A DNA stretch of 64,000 bases from an uncultured Oscillibacter sp. (GTDB lineage: Bacteria; Bacillota; Clostridia; Oscillospirales; Oscillospiraceae): contig CAJUDV010000008.1 in the NCBI GenBank assembly GCA_910585385.1, positions 5,506 to 69,505 of the forward strand, written 5' to 3'. Positions 14,318 to 23,313 of this stretch are shown here, piece by piece; position 1 is the stretch's first letter, and each line of letters opens with the position of its first letter. The notes below the pieces were generated by a model that worked only from the letters and a program-made list of their open reading frames with translations, did no database searches and was not told the origin of the DNA. The position numbers and the translations under genes were made by a program.

Positions 14318-14329
14318 CAAAACATGGAC

Positions 14330-14365
14330 AAAACCGGCGCCGAGATTACTCTCAGCGCCGGTTTT
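14330..14365. terminator. bidirectional terminator between DUF4364 gene and dnaE
   Basis: AAAACCGGCGC (14330-14340) pairs with GCGCCGGTTTT (14355-14365), with TTTTCTTTAT following on the plus strand. It separates the convergent DUF4364 and dnaE genes and probably serves both. Confidence 0.85.
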
Positions 14366-14396
14366 CTTTATAGTGGATGAATGGTGCACTATATTG

Positions 14397-17300
14397 TCAT
14401 TTTACCACAACATTCTCTGCTCCGAGGACTTCCCGAGCCTCTTTCAGCAGCGCTTTATGCAGAAGGGCCCGCGTTCCGTAGACCTTTCTGGTATCCGCCA
14501 TCACCATTTTCACCTGAGTCTCCCCGGGAAACATGGTAAACACCAATTTCAAATGCTTTAGCTCCGGCGCGTCCAGACCGGAGAATTTCAGGTACAGAAC
14601 CTCTCCCTTCTCCAGCTTGTCCGAGGGGGATTCCTCCGCCGGCGCAGCCGGCATACCGCCGGTGACAGTAGCCAGGGGATAGGCGCTGTCGCACATGATT
14701 TGGGGGGCCTTCTCATCCCGGACGGACAGCTTGCCCTTCACCACCACCGCCTGATTCTCCCGCAGATAGGCGCCGCAGAGGTCCAGCGTTCTGGAAAAGC
14801 ACAGCATCTCCATGGAGGCGGTGTCATCCTCCACCGTTACGTAGGCCATCAGGCTGTTGTTCTTGGTAGTCTTGGTCTTGCTGGAAGTGATCACTCCGGC
14901 GATGACAATCCGCTGGTTGTCCGCAAACCGGGTGGGACCTCCCTCTTGCGCAAAGTCCGTCAGGATCGCGCCGATGGTGGGGGCGTTCAGCATCTGCACC
15001 TGCTTGCGGTATTGGTCCATGGGGTGCCCCGAGAGATATAGACCGGTGGTCTCCTTCTCCATGGTCATCAGCTGCTGGGCGGTGAACTCCGGGATGTCCG
15101 GCAGACGGACCCGCTTGGGCGCTGCCCCGCCGCCGGAGGTTCCCATGGAGAAAAAGTCCATCTGGCCCTCCACGTTGTCCCGCCGCTGGGCGGCGGCGGC
15201 ATCCATAATCCCCTCGTAGACCTTCATCAGCTGGGATCGGCGGGCCCCTGTGCTGTCAAAAGCCCCGGAGCGGATTAAGTTCTCCACCGCCCGCTTGTTC
15301 ATATCTGTGCCCTGCATTCGCTCACAGAAGTCGTGGAGGGAGTCAAACGGCCGTCCCACCCGCTCCCGCATCACCGCCTGAATAAAGCTCCGGCCAATGT
15401 TCTTGATGGCAACCAAGCCAAACCGGATGCCCCCCTCCTCTACGGTAAAGCAGTCGGCGGAGCGGTTGATGTCCGGCTGCAGCAGGGCGATGCCGCATTC
15501 CTTGCACTCGTTGATATACCCTGACACTTTGTCGGAGTTGTCCAGCACGGAGGTCAGAAGGGCCGCCATGTACTCCTTGGCATAGTGGCACTTGAACCAA
15601 GCCGTCTGATAGGCCACCACCGCGTAGCTGACGGCGTGGGCCTTGTTGAAGGCATACTCGGCGAAATCATAGATCTTGTCGTAGATCTGCTGGGCGGTTT
15701 TCTCGGAGATCCCGTGGGCCAGACATCCTGTAATGTTTCTCTCCTTGTCGCCGTGCAGGAAGGCCTCCCGCTCCTTTTCAATGTCTTTGACCTTCTTCTT
15801 GCTCATAGCCCGGCGCACCATATCCGCCTGCCCCAGGGAGTACCCCGCCAGCTCCTGAAAAATCTTGATAACCTGCTCCTGGTAGACGATACAGCCATAG
15901 GTGTTGGAGAGGATTGGCTCCAACAGCGCATGGTCATAGCGGACCTTCTCCGGATTTCTGGCGCACTCCAGGAATTGTGGGATGGAGTCCATGGGACCGG
16001 GACGGTACAGGGCGATAATGGCTGTAATATCTTCAATGCTGCGGGGCTTCAATCCCACACACACGCCGGTCATGCCGGCAGACTCCATCTGAAAAACGCC
16101 GGAGGTCTTTCCGGCGGAGAGCATCTCATAGGTCTCCGGATCTCCCTCAGGCACATCCTCCAGCCGGAAACCCGGCTGTTCCTCCTGGAGGATCTTCACC
16201 GCATCGTCCAATACTGTCAGATTCCGCAGCCCCAGAAAGTCCATCTTGAGGAGACCCAGCTCCTCCAAGGTGGTCATAACGTACTGGCAGACCACGGACT
16301 CGTCATTCTTCGCAAGGGGAACGTACTCGTAGACGGGCCGCCGGGTGATTACCACGCCTGCGGCGTGGGTGGAGGCGTGACGGGGCATTCCCTCCAAGGT
16401 TTTGGCGGTGTCAATGAGGCGCCTCACCCGCTCGTCTGTCTCGTACATCTCACGCAGGGAGCGGGACAGGCGCAGGGCCTCGTCCAGGGTGATATGGAGA
16501 TTGTTAGGGCCGCTGGGCACCTGCTTGGCGATCTGATCCACATCGGCGTAGGGCAGGTTCATAACCCGGCCCACGTCCCGGATGACGCCCCGGGCGGCCA
16601 TGGTACCAAACGTAACGATCTGGGCCACATGGTCGTCGCCGTACTTTCGGCGGACGTAGTCCACCACCTCACCCCTGCGGGTATCGCCAAAGTCCATGTC
16701 AATATCCGGCATACTCACCCGCTCCGGGTTCAGGAACCGCTCAAAGTACAGGTCATACTTCACCGGGTCAATGTCGGTGATGTAGAGGCAGTAGCTGACC
16801 ATAGACCCCGCCGCGCTGCCCCGCCCGGGCCCCACGGGGATTCCGGCATCCCTGGCGAAGCGCACAAAATCGGAGACAATGAGGAAGTAGTCCGTGAAGC
16901 CCATCTTTTCAATCATGTTCTGCTCGTACTCCAGCTGTGCCCGGTGGCGGCCGTCCTCACCGTACCGGGCCTGATAGCCCTCGTCACAGAGCTTTTTGAG
17001 ATAGGAAAAACTGTCGTATCCCGGGGGCAGCTGGAACTCCGGCAGATGGTATTTGCCGAAGGTAAACTCCAGATTGCACATCTCCGAGATCTTCGCTGTA
17101 TTCTCCAGGGCCCCCTCATACTCCCCGAACAGGGCCTCCATCTCCGCCTCATCCCGGAGATAAAAGTTCTGGGGTTCATAGCGCATCCGGTTCTCATCGT
17201 CCAAGGTCTTGCCGGTCTGAATGCACAGCAGCACGTCATGGGCCTCAGCGTCCTCCTTGCGGAGGTAGTGCGCGTCGTTGGTGCAGACCAGGGGCAGCCC

Positions 17301-17894
17301 GGTCTCCTGGTGAATCCGCAGCAGGCTTCGGTTCACCACAGCCTGATCCCGAATGCCGTGATCCTGGAGCTCCAGGTAAAAACGGTCCGGCCCAAAGATT
17401 TCACTGAGCTCCAGGGCGTAGTTCTTCGCATTTTCATACTCGCCGTTCCGCAGACGCCGGGGAATTTCCCCCGCCAGACAGGCGGAGAGGGCGATCAATC
17501 CGCCGCTGTGACGCCTCAGCAGCTCCTGATCCACCCGGGGACGGTTGTAGAAGCCCTCTGTCCAAGCCATAGAGACCATGTAAGAGAGATTCCGGTACCC
17601 CTCTGCGTTCTCGCACAGCAGAACCAGGTGACGGCTTTCCGCGTCAAACTCGTGGATCTTGTCAAACCGGGTGCGGCCCTGGGGGGCGACATAAACCTCG
17701 CAGCCGATAATGGGCTTGATCCCCTCCGCCTTACAGGCCCGGTAAAAGTCAATGGCGCCGTACATAACCCCGTGGTCAGTGATGGCACAGGCGGTCTGCC
17801 CCATGGACTTTACGATCCCGGGCAGGTCCCGGATACGGCACGCGCCATCCAAAAGGCTGTACTCCGTATGAACATGCAGATGGACAAAGGACAT
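14397..17894 (-). CDS. dnaE: DNA polymerase III subunit alpha, DnaE type
   Basis: Replicative polymerase of the DnaE class, 1165 aa. The PHP domain opens the protein (MSFVHLHVHTEYSLLDGA); the catalytic palm has GRGSAAGSMVSYCL and MPDIDMDFGDTRRGE with the metal-binding aspartates; the finger and beta-binding regions follow, then an OB fold near residues 1000-1080 (IVIAGVITSSKTKTTKNNS). The start at 17894 follows GAGGAGGTG; the in-frame extension upstream lacks family similarity. A second replicase, PolC, is encoded at 38.5-42.5 kb; in such Firmicutes DnaE extends primers and PolC carries bulk synthesis. Confidence 0.95.
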   Translation of the reverse strand: MSFVHLHVHTEYSLLDGACRIRDLPGIVKSMGQTACAITDHGVMYGAIDFYRACKAEGIKPIIGCEVYVAPQGRTRFDKIHEFDAESRHLVLLCENAEGYRNLSYMVSMAWTEGFYNRPRVDQELLRRHSGGLIALSACLAGEIPRRLRNGEYENAKNYALELSEIFGPDRFYLELQDHGIRDQAVVNRSLLRIHQETGLPLVCTNDAHYLRKEDAEAHDVLLCIQTGKTLDDENRMRYEPQNFYLRDEAEMEALFGEYEGALENTAKISEMCNLEFTFGKYHLPEFQLPPGYDSFSYLKKLCDEGYQARYGEDGRHRAQLEYEQNMIEKMGFTDYFLIVSDFVRFARDAGIPVGPGRGSAAGSMVSYCLYITDIDPVKYDLYFERFLNPERVSMPDIDMDFGDTRRGEVVDYVRRKYGDDHVAQIVTFGTMAARGVIRDVGRVMNLPYADVDQIAKQVPSGPNNLHITLDEALRLSRSLREMYETDERVRRLIDTAKTLEGMPRHASTHAAGVVITRRPVYEYVPLAKNDESVVCQYVMTTLEELGLLKMDFLGLRNLTVLDDAVKILQEEQPGFRLEDVPEGDPETYEMLSAGKTSGVFQMESAGMTGVCVGLKPRSIEDITAIIALYRPGPMDSIPQFLECARNPEKVRYDHALLEPILSNTYGCIVYQEQVIKIFQELAGYSLGQADMVRRAMSKKKVKDIEKEREAFLHGDKERNITGCLAHGISEKTAQQIYDKIYDFAEYAFNKAHAVSYAVVAYQTAWFKCHYAKEYMAALLTSVLDNSDKVSGYINECKECGIALLQPDINRSADCFTVEEGGIRFGLVAIKNIGRSFIQAVMRERVGRPFDSLHDFCERMQGTDMNKRAVENLIRSGAFDSTGARRSQLMKVYEGIMDAAAAQRRDNVEGQMDFFSMGTSGGGAAPKRVRLPDIPEFTAQQLMTMEKETTGLYLSGHPMDQYRKQVQMLNAPTIGAILTDFAQEGGPTRFADNQRIVIAGVITSSKTKTTKNNSLMAYVTVEDDTASMEMLCFSRTLDLCGAYLRENQAVVVKGKLSVRDEKAPQIMCDSAYPLATVTGGMPAAPAEESPSDKLEKGEVLYLKFSGLDAPELKHLKLVFTMFPGETQVKMVMADTRKVYGTRALLHKALLKEAREVLGAENVVVK

Positions 17895-17943
17895 ATCACA
17901 CCTCCTCAAAATATGTTTTTGAAATTCTAATATCTCACAAAAA

Positions 17944-17977
17944 CCTGGATTTTTGAATGGGTCTCTCCATATCCAGG
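17944..17977 (-). terminator. terminator after whiA
   Basis: On the minus strand CCTGGAT and ATCCAGG enclose a 20-base loop and are followed by TTTTTG. It lies between the whiA stop (18155) and the dnaE start, so dnaE is probably expressed separately. The long loop lowers certainty. Confidence 0.5.
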
Positions 17978-18154
17978 AAACCGCGAAGACCACGGCAAAA
18001 GGCAAGCGCTCTCTTCCCCACGGACCTCGACCGCGGACCGCAATGCCCTGAAACAGGACATTCAGCCGGCAGCGGACCCCGTCACAAGTCAGCTCGCTGC
18101 AAAACTGATAACGCTTATTCCACTCTCCCTCAATTGCTGTACAGTGTTTTCTCC

Positions 18155-19060
18155 TTACAGTTCTTCCGCCAACGCCATCAGCTTCCGCAAACGGTGATTC
18201 AGACAGGATTTGGTCACCGGCGGGTCCAGAATCAGCGCCAGCTCAGAGAGGGGCAGCTCCGGATTTTCCAGCCGCGTCTCTGCCGTCTGGCGCAGCTTGT
18301 CCGGCAGCTGGTCCAGTTTCCCCGCCGTCTGGAGTTTTCGGATGGTCTCCGCCTGTTTCTGGGCAGCCTCCACGGCCTTGTCCAGATTGGCTGTGTCACA
18401 GTTCAGCCGCCGGTTTACGCTGTTGCGCAGGTCCTTTTCCATCTTTGCGGACATCACCTGCATGGAGGCCACCGGCGCGCCGATAAAGGTCAAAAAGTCC
18501 TCAATCTGGTCACTCTGCTTGAAATAAGTCACAAAACTGCTGTTTCTGGCAATATTCTTTGGGGGATAGCCGCATTCCCGCAGCAATACTTCCAGCTCCC
18601 GGCTGGCCTGTAGGTGGGATGTAGTCAGCTCCAGATGGTATCGCTTCAACGGATCGATAGCGCTGCCTCCGGCGAAAAAGCATCCCCGCAGGAAAGCTCC
18701 CCGGCAGCAGCGCTCCTCCAGCAATCCAAAGTTGATGTGCAGCACCAGGTTCTGCAGCGGGTCATAGCCCAGCAGGTTGATGATCCGGTCCAGCTTCTTC
18801 CGCTCTGTGATCTGGAAGACCATCTTCCCCTGCCCCTCCTCAATCCGCTCCGGTCTCCGGTCAAACTGGAGGCTGAATGCCCGCTGAAACAGCCTGGGGA
18901 GCCGCTCCGCGAAGTTGGGATTCTCCGTGATGATCCGTACCTCAGCGGAGTTGAAGGTATTGCAGTACAGCAGAATTCCATAGGCCTCCGCCCGGGCGCA
19001 GCACAGCTTCTGAATTGGCAGTTTACATAATTCATTTTTGGTGTCGTAGGAAAAGGACAT
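18155..19060 (-). CDS. whiA: DNA-binding protein WhiA
   Basis: WhiA joins a degenerate LAGLIDADG homing-endonuclease fold to a C-terminal HTH and affects cell division and chromosome segregation in Firmicutes. The 301-aa protein starts MSFSYDTKNELCKLP with the conserved CCARAEAYGILLY, has RGCFFAGGSAIDPLKRYHLE in the LAGLIDADG part and LRQTAETRLENPELPLSELALIL then SCLNHRLRKLMALAEEL at the HTH. It closes the rapZ-yvcK-whiA cluster, as in B. subtilis. The gap to yvcK (133 bases) holds nothing recognisable. Confidence 0.94.
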   Translation of the reverse strand: MSFSYDTKNELCKLPIQKLCCARAEAYGILLYCNTFNSAEVRIITENPNFAERLPRLFQRAFSLQFDRRPERIEEGQGKMVFQITERKKLDRIINLLGYDPLQNLVLHINFGLLEERCCRGAFLRGCFFAGGSAIDPLKRYHLELTTSHLQASRELEVLLRECGYPPKNIARNSSFVTYFKQSDQIEDFLTFIGAPVASMQVMSAKMEKDLRNSVNRRLNCDTANLDKAVEAAQKQAETIRKLQTAGKLDQLPDKLRQTAETRLENPELPLSELALILDPPVTKSCLNHRLRKLMALAEEL

Positions 19061-19193
19061 CCGTCAGCCTCCATTTTTCGCGGCCATTCCGATGGGTCTC
19101 TAAAAACCGTTTTCAGCTTATTCCTCTTCTGTACCGCAGGAACACAGGGGCAGAAACGCTGCCGGAATCCATCTCCGCCTCTGCTTCCGCCTA

Positions 19194-20252
19194 CTAGAGT
19201 TTCCCTCTCTTCTCCACCTGATACTTGTCGCTTATATAGTTTCCCGCGATGCGGACGCTCCGCTCGGCATGGAGCAGAATCAACTCCCGCGCCAGGTGAA
19301 TGGGATGGTGGCGGACGTAACCGTCCTCCACCGTGGCGATGGGGCGGCTGACCACCTCTACTCCCAGGGCGGCGCAGGCCTCCGTATCCCCCCGCAGCGC
19401 CTCCGCCCCCTCCTCCGCATACCGGGCGGCCACGCCTTTGGGAATGGGGGAGGAATTACACAGGCACAGGTCCACCAGCCCCGGAGCGGAGTGGTGGAAT
19501 ACCGCCGCGATATGGTCGGAGACCGTGTACCCCTCCGTCTCCCCCTCCTGGGTCATGACGTTGGCCACATAGATTTTTAGCGCCTTGGACGCCTGGATGG
19601 TCTCCACAATGCCGTCCACCAGGAGATTGGGAATGATACTGGTGTACAGGCTCCCGGGTCCCAGCACGATCATGTCCGCCCGGCGCAGTGCAGTCAGGGC
19701 ATCCGCCAGGGCCTTTGGGTGCTCTGGAATGAGCCGCACCTGCCTGATACGGCAGTCCTCCCGCTTCTTACAGTAGAAGATCTTGGACTCCCCCACCACA
19801 CTGGCGCCGTTTTCAAACTCCGCCTCCAGCCGCACGTCCGCCGTGGTCACCGGCAGGACCCGGCCCGTGATGGCCAAAACCTCGCTCATGCGGCTCACCG
19901 CCGCGTCAAAGGAAGGTGAGATGCCGTTCAGAGCCGCCAGGAAGAGATTGCCAAAGCTCTGTCCAGCCAGGGACCCCTCGGAAAACCGGTACCGCATCAG
20001 CTGGCTCATCAGGGGCTCCGTGTTGGCCAGGGCCTCCATGCAGTTGCGGATGTCGCCGGGGGGCGGCATCCCCAGGTCCTGGCGCAGCATGCCGGACCCG
20101 CCGCCGTCGTCCGCCACCGTGACAATGGCGGCGATGTTCTCCGTATATTGTTTCAGGCCCCTCAGCATGGTGGACAGGCCGTGTCCGCCGCCGATGACGG
20201 CGACCCGCGGCCCATACTCCCTGGGGACCCGGTAGGATACTCTCTGTTCCAT
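19194..20252 (-). CDS. yvcK: YvcK family gluconeogenesis/morphogenesis factor
   Basis: CofD-like protein of the YvcK family, which binds UDP-sugars and is needed for normal shape on gluconeogenic carbon sources. The 352-aa protein has the nucleotide-binding segment VAVIGGGHGLSTMLRGLK, the ADDGGGSGMLRQDLGMPPPG motif and NCMEALAN, then LVDGIVETIQASKA-type core and NVMTQEGETEGY. The ATG at 20252 aligns with the family; 70 residues of upstream in-frame sequence are an overlap with the small gene before it. Confidence 0.94.
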   Translation of the reverse strand: MEQRVSYRVPREYGPRVAVIGGGHGLSTMLRGLKQYTENIAAIVTVADDGGGSGMLRQDLGMPPPGDIRNCMEALANTEPLMSQLMRYRFSEGSLAGQSFGNLFLAALNGISPSFDAAVSRMSEVLAITGRVLPVTTADVRLEAEFENGASVVGESKIFYCKKREDCRIRQVRLIPEHPKALADALTALRRADMIVLGPGSLYTSIIPNLLVDGIVETIQASKALKIYVANVMTQEGETEGYTVSDHIAAVFHHSAPGLVDLCLCNSSPIPKGVAARYAEEGAEALRGDTEACAALGVEVVSRPIATVEDGYVRHHPIHLARELILLHAERSVRIAGNYISDKYQVEKRGKL

Positions 20253-20263
20253 GGTCTCTCCTT

Positions 20264-20470
20264 CTACTTCCGCTCCTCCTGAACGCCCTGACGGCGCCAG
20301 GCCCGCACCTGCAAGGCCATCGCCGTGACGGACAGCAGGAGCCCGCCAATGAAAAGGGCCAGTTTCCCATAGAGATGGCTGGGAGCCCACATCAGCAGGA
20401 TACTCGCGGTGACCAGCAGGGCCAGCCCCAGGAGGGCGAAGCCCAAAAGTGTCTTCTTCCAATGCACCAT
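20264..20470 (-). CDS. small two-helix membrane protein (68 aa)
   Basis: Family not recognised. MVHWKKTLLGFALLGLALLV begins the first membrane helix; LYGKLALFIGGLLLSVTAMAL is the second, and a basic tail (RAWRRQGVQEERK) follows. The start at 20470 has GGGGGGAG upstream with correct spacing. It sits between rapZ and yvcK in the same direction with short gaps, so it is an operon member not found in the standard rapZ-yvcK-whiA order. Confidence 0.7.
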   Translation of the reverse strand: MVHWKKTLLGFALLGLALLVTASILLMWAPSHLYGKLALFIGGLLLSVTAMALQVRAWRRQGVQEERK

Positions 20471-20522
20471 GAGAGATTTCTCCCCCCTCTCCAATGTCAG
20501 CCGCTCCCCCGGGACGCGGACG

Positions 20523-21386
20523 CTATCCGCCCCGGCCCATATCCCGGTGGTTCTCCGTCACCTGATAGCCCTGCTGCCGGATAAACTCCGCCAGAGCGTG
20601 GGTCACAGCCACAGAGCGGTGGTGACCGCCTGTACAGCCCACGGCAATGACCAGCACCGCCTTGCCCTCCTCTGCGTACAGGGGCAGGGTGAATGCCATC
20701 AGCTCCTCCAGCCGCTGGAGATACCCCCGGGTCTGCTGGAAGCTGAACACATAGTCCGACACCTTGCTGTCCAGTCCGGTCTTGGGCCGCAGGTCCTCGA
20801 TGTAGAAGGGATTGGGCATGAACCGCACATCCAGCACCACATCCGCCTCCATAGGCAGGCCGTACTTAAAGCCGAAAGACGTGACGCTGACCGCCATCCC
20901 GCCCTTCTCCGCCACGCCCCCAAAGAGACGTAGCAGCTCTCCCCGCAGCTTGGCGGTGGAGAGCCGGGAAGTGTCGATCACATAGTCCGCCCGCTGCCGC
21001 ACCGGTTCCATGACCTCCCGTTCCCGGCGGACCGCATCCTCCAAAGAACCCGCCTGGCCGCTGAGGGGATGCCGGCGGCGGGTCTCCTTGTAGCGTTTGA
21101 TGATGGTCTCCGGCGAGGCGTCCAAAAACAGCATCCGACAGCTGGACTCCATGGTTTTCAGCTGGTCCAGCACGTCGAAGAGCTCCGCGGGGGAGCTGCC
21201 GGTCCTCACATCGTACACCAGGGCCACCCGCTCATAGCGGCTGCTGGCCCCGGCACAGAACTCCGCGAATTTCAGGATCATGGCGGCGGGCATGTTGTCG
21301 ATGATATAAAAGCCCACATCCTCCAGATAGGAGGCCGCCTTGCTCTTGCCCCCTCCGGAGAGGCCGGAGATGATCAAAACGTCCAT
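20523..21386 (-). CDS. rapZ: RNase adapter / nucleotide-binding protein RapZ (YvcJ)
   Basis: P-loop protein of the RapZ/YvcJ family, 287 aa. The Walker A is GLSGGGKSKA (usually GLSGAGKS), followed by LEDVGFYIIDNMPA; the C-terminal domain contains VTSFGFKYGLPMEADVVLDVRFMPNP and VIAVGCTGGHHRSVAVTHALA, both signature blocks. In enterobacteria RapZ senses glucosamine-6-phosphate; in Firmicutes it lies in the yvcJ-yvcK-whiA cluster with a less defined role. Overall length and motifs are normal. Confidence 0.94.
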   Translation of the reverse strand: MDVLIISGLSGGGKSKAASYLEDVGFYIIDNMPAAMILKFAEFCAGASSRYERVALVYDVRTGSSPAELFDVLDQLKTMESSCRMLFLDASPETIIKRYKETRRRHPLSGQAGSLEDAVRREREVMEPVRQRADYVIDTSRLSTAKLRGELLRLFGGVAEKGGMAVSVTSFGFKYGLPMEADVVLDVRFMPNPFYIEDLRPKTGLDSKVSDYVFSFQQTRGYLQRLEELMAFTLPLYAEEGKAVLVIAVGCTGGHHRSVAVTHALAEFIRQQGYQVTENHRDMGRGG

Positions 21387-21419
21387 ATGCTCCCCCTCTC
21401 AGTCTCCAACAACTCATTC

Positions 21420-22337
21420 TCAGTCCAGAATACGAACCTCCGGCTCCAGGCGGACGCCGGTCTCCGCCAGCACCCGCTCCCGCACCTGGCGGATCAGCTC
21501 CAGCACATCGCCGGAGGAGGCTCCGCCCCGGTTGATGAGAAAACCCGCGTGCTTTTCGCTGACCTGGGCGCCGCCTACCGTCAGGCCTTTTAATCCGCAT
21601 TGCTCAATCAGCGCCCCGGCATAGTGGCCCTCCGGCCGCTTGAAGGTACTTCCCGCGCTGGGGTACTCCAGAGGCTGTCTGGCCTTTCGCCTTGCCATCA
21701 GCTCCCGCATTTTCTCCCGGATCGCGGCGGGGTCCCCGGAGGTCAGACGAAACACCGCGTAAAGAAGCACCGCATCCGGGCAATCCGCAAGCAGGCTGTG
21801 CCGGTAGGAAAAGGCCATCTCCCCGCCGGGGATAAGACGGACTCCCTCCTCCGGCAACAGAACCGACACCTCCTGGATAACTTGACTCATCTCCCCGTCA
21901 TAGGCCCCGGCGTTCATATAAACTGCGCCGCCCACCGTGCCGGGGATGCCGTGGGCAAATTCCAGGCCAGTCAGACTCCGCTTACAGGCGAACTCCGCCG
22001 CCTGGGCCAGCGTGACTCCAGCCTCCGCCAGAACCGTATCCGGCTCAGGCCCGGTCTCCACCCGGCGCAGGCCAGACGCGGCAATCACAAGGCGGTCCAG
22101 ACCGTTGTCGGGAGCCAGGAGATTGGTGCCGTTGCCGATGACAATGGGCCGCGCCCCGCACTCCCGGGCAAAGGACGTCAGCAAGACCAGCTGCTCCCCA
22201 TTCTCCGGAAAGGCCATCCGCCGGGCGGGGCCGCCGGTGCGGAAGGAGGTATGCCTCGCCATGGGCTCCTCCGCCGTGATCTTCACATCCGGCAGATAGT
22301 CCGCCGCCCACCTGTCAAGCTCTGTCACCCAGTCCAT
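21420..22337 (-). CDS. murB: UDP-N-acetylenolpyruvoylglucosamine reductase
   Basis: FAD- and NADPH-dependent second step of UDP-MurNAc formation in the cytoplasm. The 305-aa protein has the FAD-binding blocks HTSFRTGGPARRMAFP, PIVIGNGTNLL and EFAHGIPGTVGGAVYMNAGAYDGE, then FSYRHSLL and YPSAGSTFKRPEGHYAGALIE and HAGFLINRGGASSGDVLELI, the shorter type II MurB layout. It lies between a ROK kinase and rapZ; the hprK-to-whiA genes form one minus-strand unit. Confidence 0.95.
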   Translation of the reverse strand: MDWVTELDRWAADYLPDVKITAEEPMARHTSFRTGGPARRMAFPENGEQLVLLTSFARECGARPIVIGNGTNLLAPDNGLDRLVIAASGLRRVETGPEPDTVLAEAGVTLAQAAEFACKRSLTGLEFAHGIPGTVGGAVYMNAGAYDGEMSQVIQEVSVLLPEEGVRLIPGGEMAFSYRHSLLADCPDAVLLYAVFRLTSGDPAAIREKMRELMARRKARQPLEYPSAGSTFKRPEGHYAGALIEQCGLKGLTVGGAQVSEKHAGFLINRGGASSGDVLELIRQVRERVLAETGVRLEPEVRILD

Positions 22338-22364
22338 CCACGGGCCTCCTCATTCTCAAATTGT

Positions 22365-23288
22365 TTACATCGCGCGTCCCAGAAACGCGGCGCCGATGAT
22401 GCCGGCGTCGTTTCCCAGCTCCGCCCGGAGAATTCTTGTGACCCGCCCGCCGTGGCTGGAAAAGCTCTCCCGGGCCACGATCTCCCGCAGGGGCTCCAGC
22501 AGCAGGCGCTCCGGCGCCGCCGCCACGCCGCCGCCAATGGCGATGACCTCCGGACGGATAACATTGATCAAACTGACGGCGCCGTCCGCCAAATCCTCCA
22601 CATACTCCCGGCACACCTCCAGCGCGGCCTCGTCGCCCCGCTCCGCCGCCAGGAAGGCCGTCCGGCCCTCCACGCCGCCGTGCTGGCCGGCGATCTCATG
22701 GAGCAGGCTATCCGGTCGGCACTCCATGACCTCCTTTGTCAACCGGATCAAACCGGTGGCGGAGGCGTACCGCTCCCAGCAGCCGTAGCGGCCGCAGTTG
22801 CACAGTTCGCCGCCACGCCGCATCACGATATGCCCCGCCTCGCTGGAGACGGCGCCTCCCCGGAGCTTTCCGTTCAGGATCAGCCCCACGCCAATGCCGG
22901 TACCCAGGGTCATAACGGCGAAGTCCTCCGTTCCCCTGCCCGCGCCGCAAAAGAACTCCGCCACGGCGGCGCAGTCCGCGTCGTTTCCCAAGAGCAGCGG
23001 CAGGTCCAGATGCTGCCGGAACAACCGCTCCAGAGGCACATTCTCCATGGGGATGTTGGTGGTGAACAGCACGTTGCCGCCGGACACCGCCCCAGGCAGG
23101 CCGATGCCCACGTATTCCGCAGAGCCCCCCTCCTCCAAAACCGCCTGAGAGAGCTCCGCCAGCGTCCCGGCAAAGGCCTCCGGGCCCTGGAAGTCCATGG
23201 AAATCCGTTTGACCCGCAAAATATTTCCCTGGCCATCCACCAGGCCGGCCTTCAGATTTGTTCCACCCACGTCAATACCGATATACAT
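22365..23288 (-). CDS. ROK-family sugar kinase, glucokinase-like
   Basis: Cytoplasmic hexokinase-type enzyme of the ROK family, 307 aa, probably a glucokinase. ATP-binding MYIGIDVGGTNLKAGLVD, the catalytic Asp region LLLGNDADCAAVAEF, GTGIGVGLILNG, and the ROK zinc cluster with the classic C-N-C-G-x-x-G-C-W-E pattern (CNCGRYGCWE) are all present. It is placed directly downstream of hprK, consistent with a link to carbon regulation. Substrate cannot be read from sequence alone. Confidence 0.9.
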   Translation of the reverse strand: MYIGIDVGGTNLKAGLVDGQGNILRVKRISMDFQGPEAFAGTLAELSQAVLEEGGSAEYVGIGLPGAVSGGNVLFTTNIPMENVPLERLFRQHLDLPLLLGNDADCAAVAEFFCGAGRGTEDFAVMTLGTGIGVGLILNGKLRGGAVSSEAGHIVMRRGGELCNCGRYGCWERYASATGLIRLTKEVMECRPDSLLHEIAGQHGGVEGRTAFLAAERGDEAALEVCREYVEDLADGAVSLINVIRPEVIAIGGGVAAAPERLLLEPLREIVARESFSSHGGRVTRILRAELGNDAGIIGAAFLGRAM

Positions 23289-23313
23289 ATCTTATCCTCC
23301 GTTTATGCCTGTA

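Noticed and set aside
15585..17930. 781-aa plus-strand ORF opposite dnaE
   Set aside because: It is the exact antisense of a well-conserved polymerase and shows the typical shadow composition rich in His, Val, Gln and Leu.
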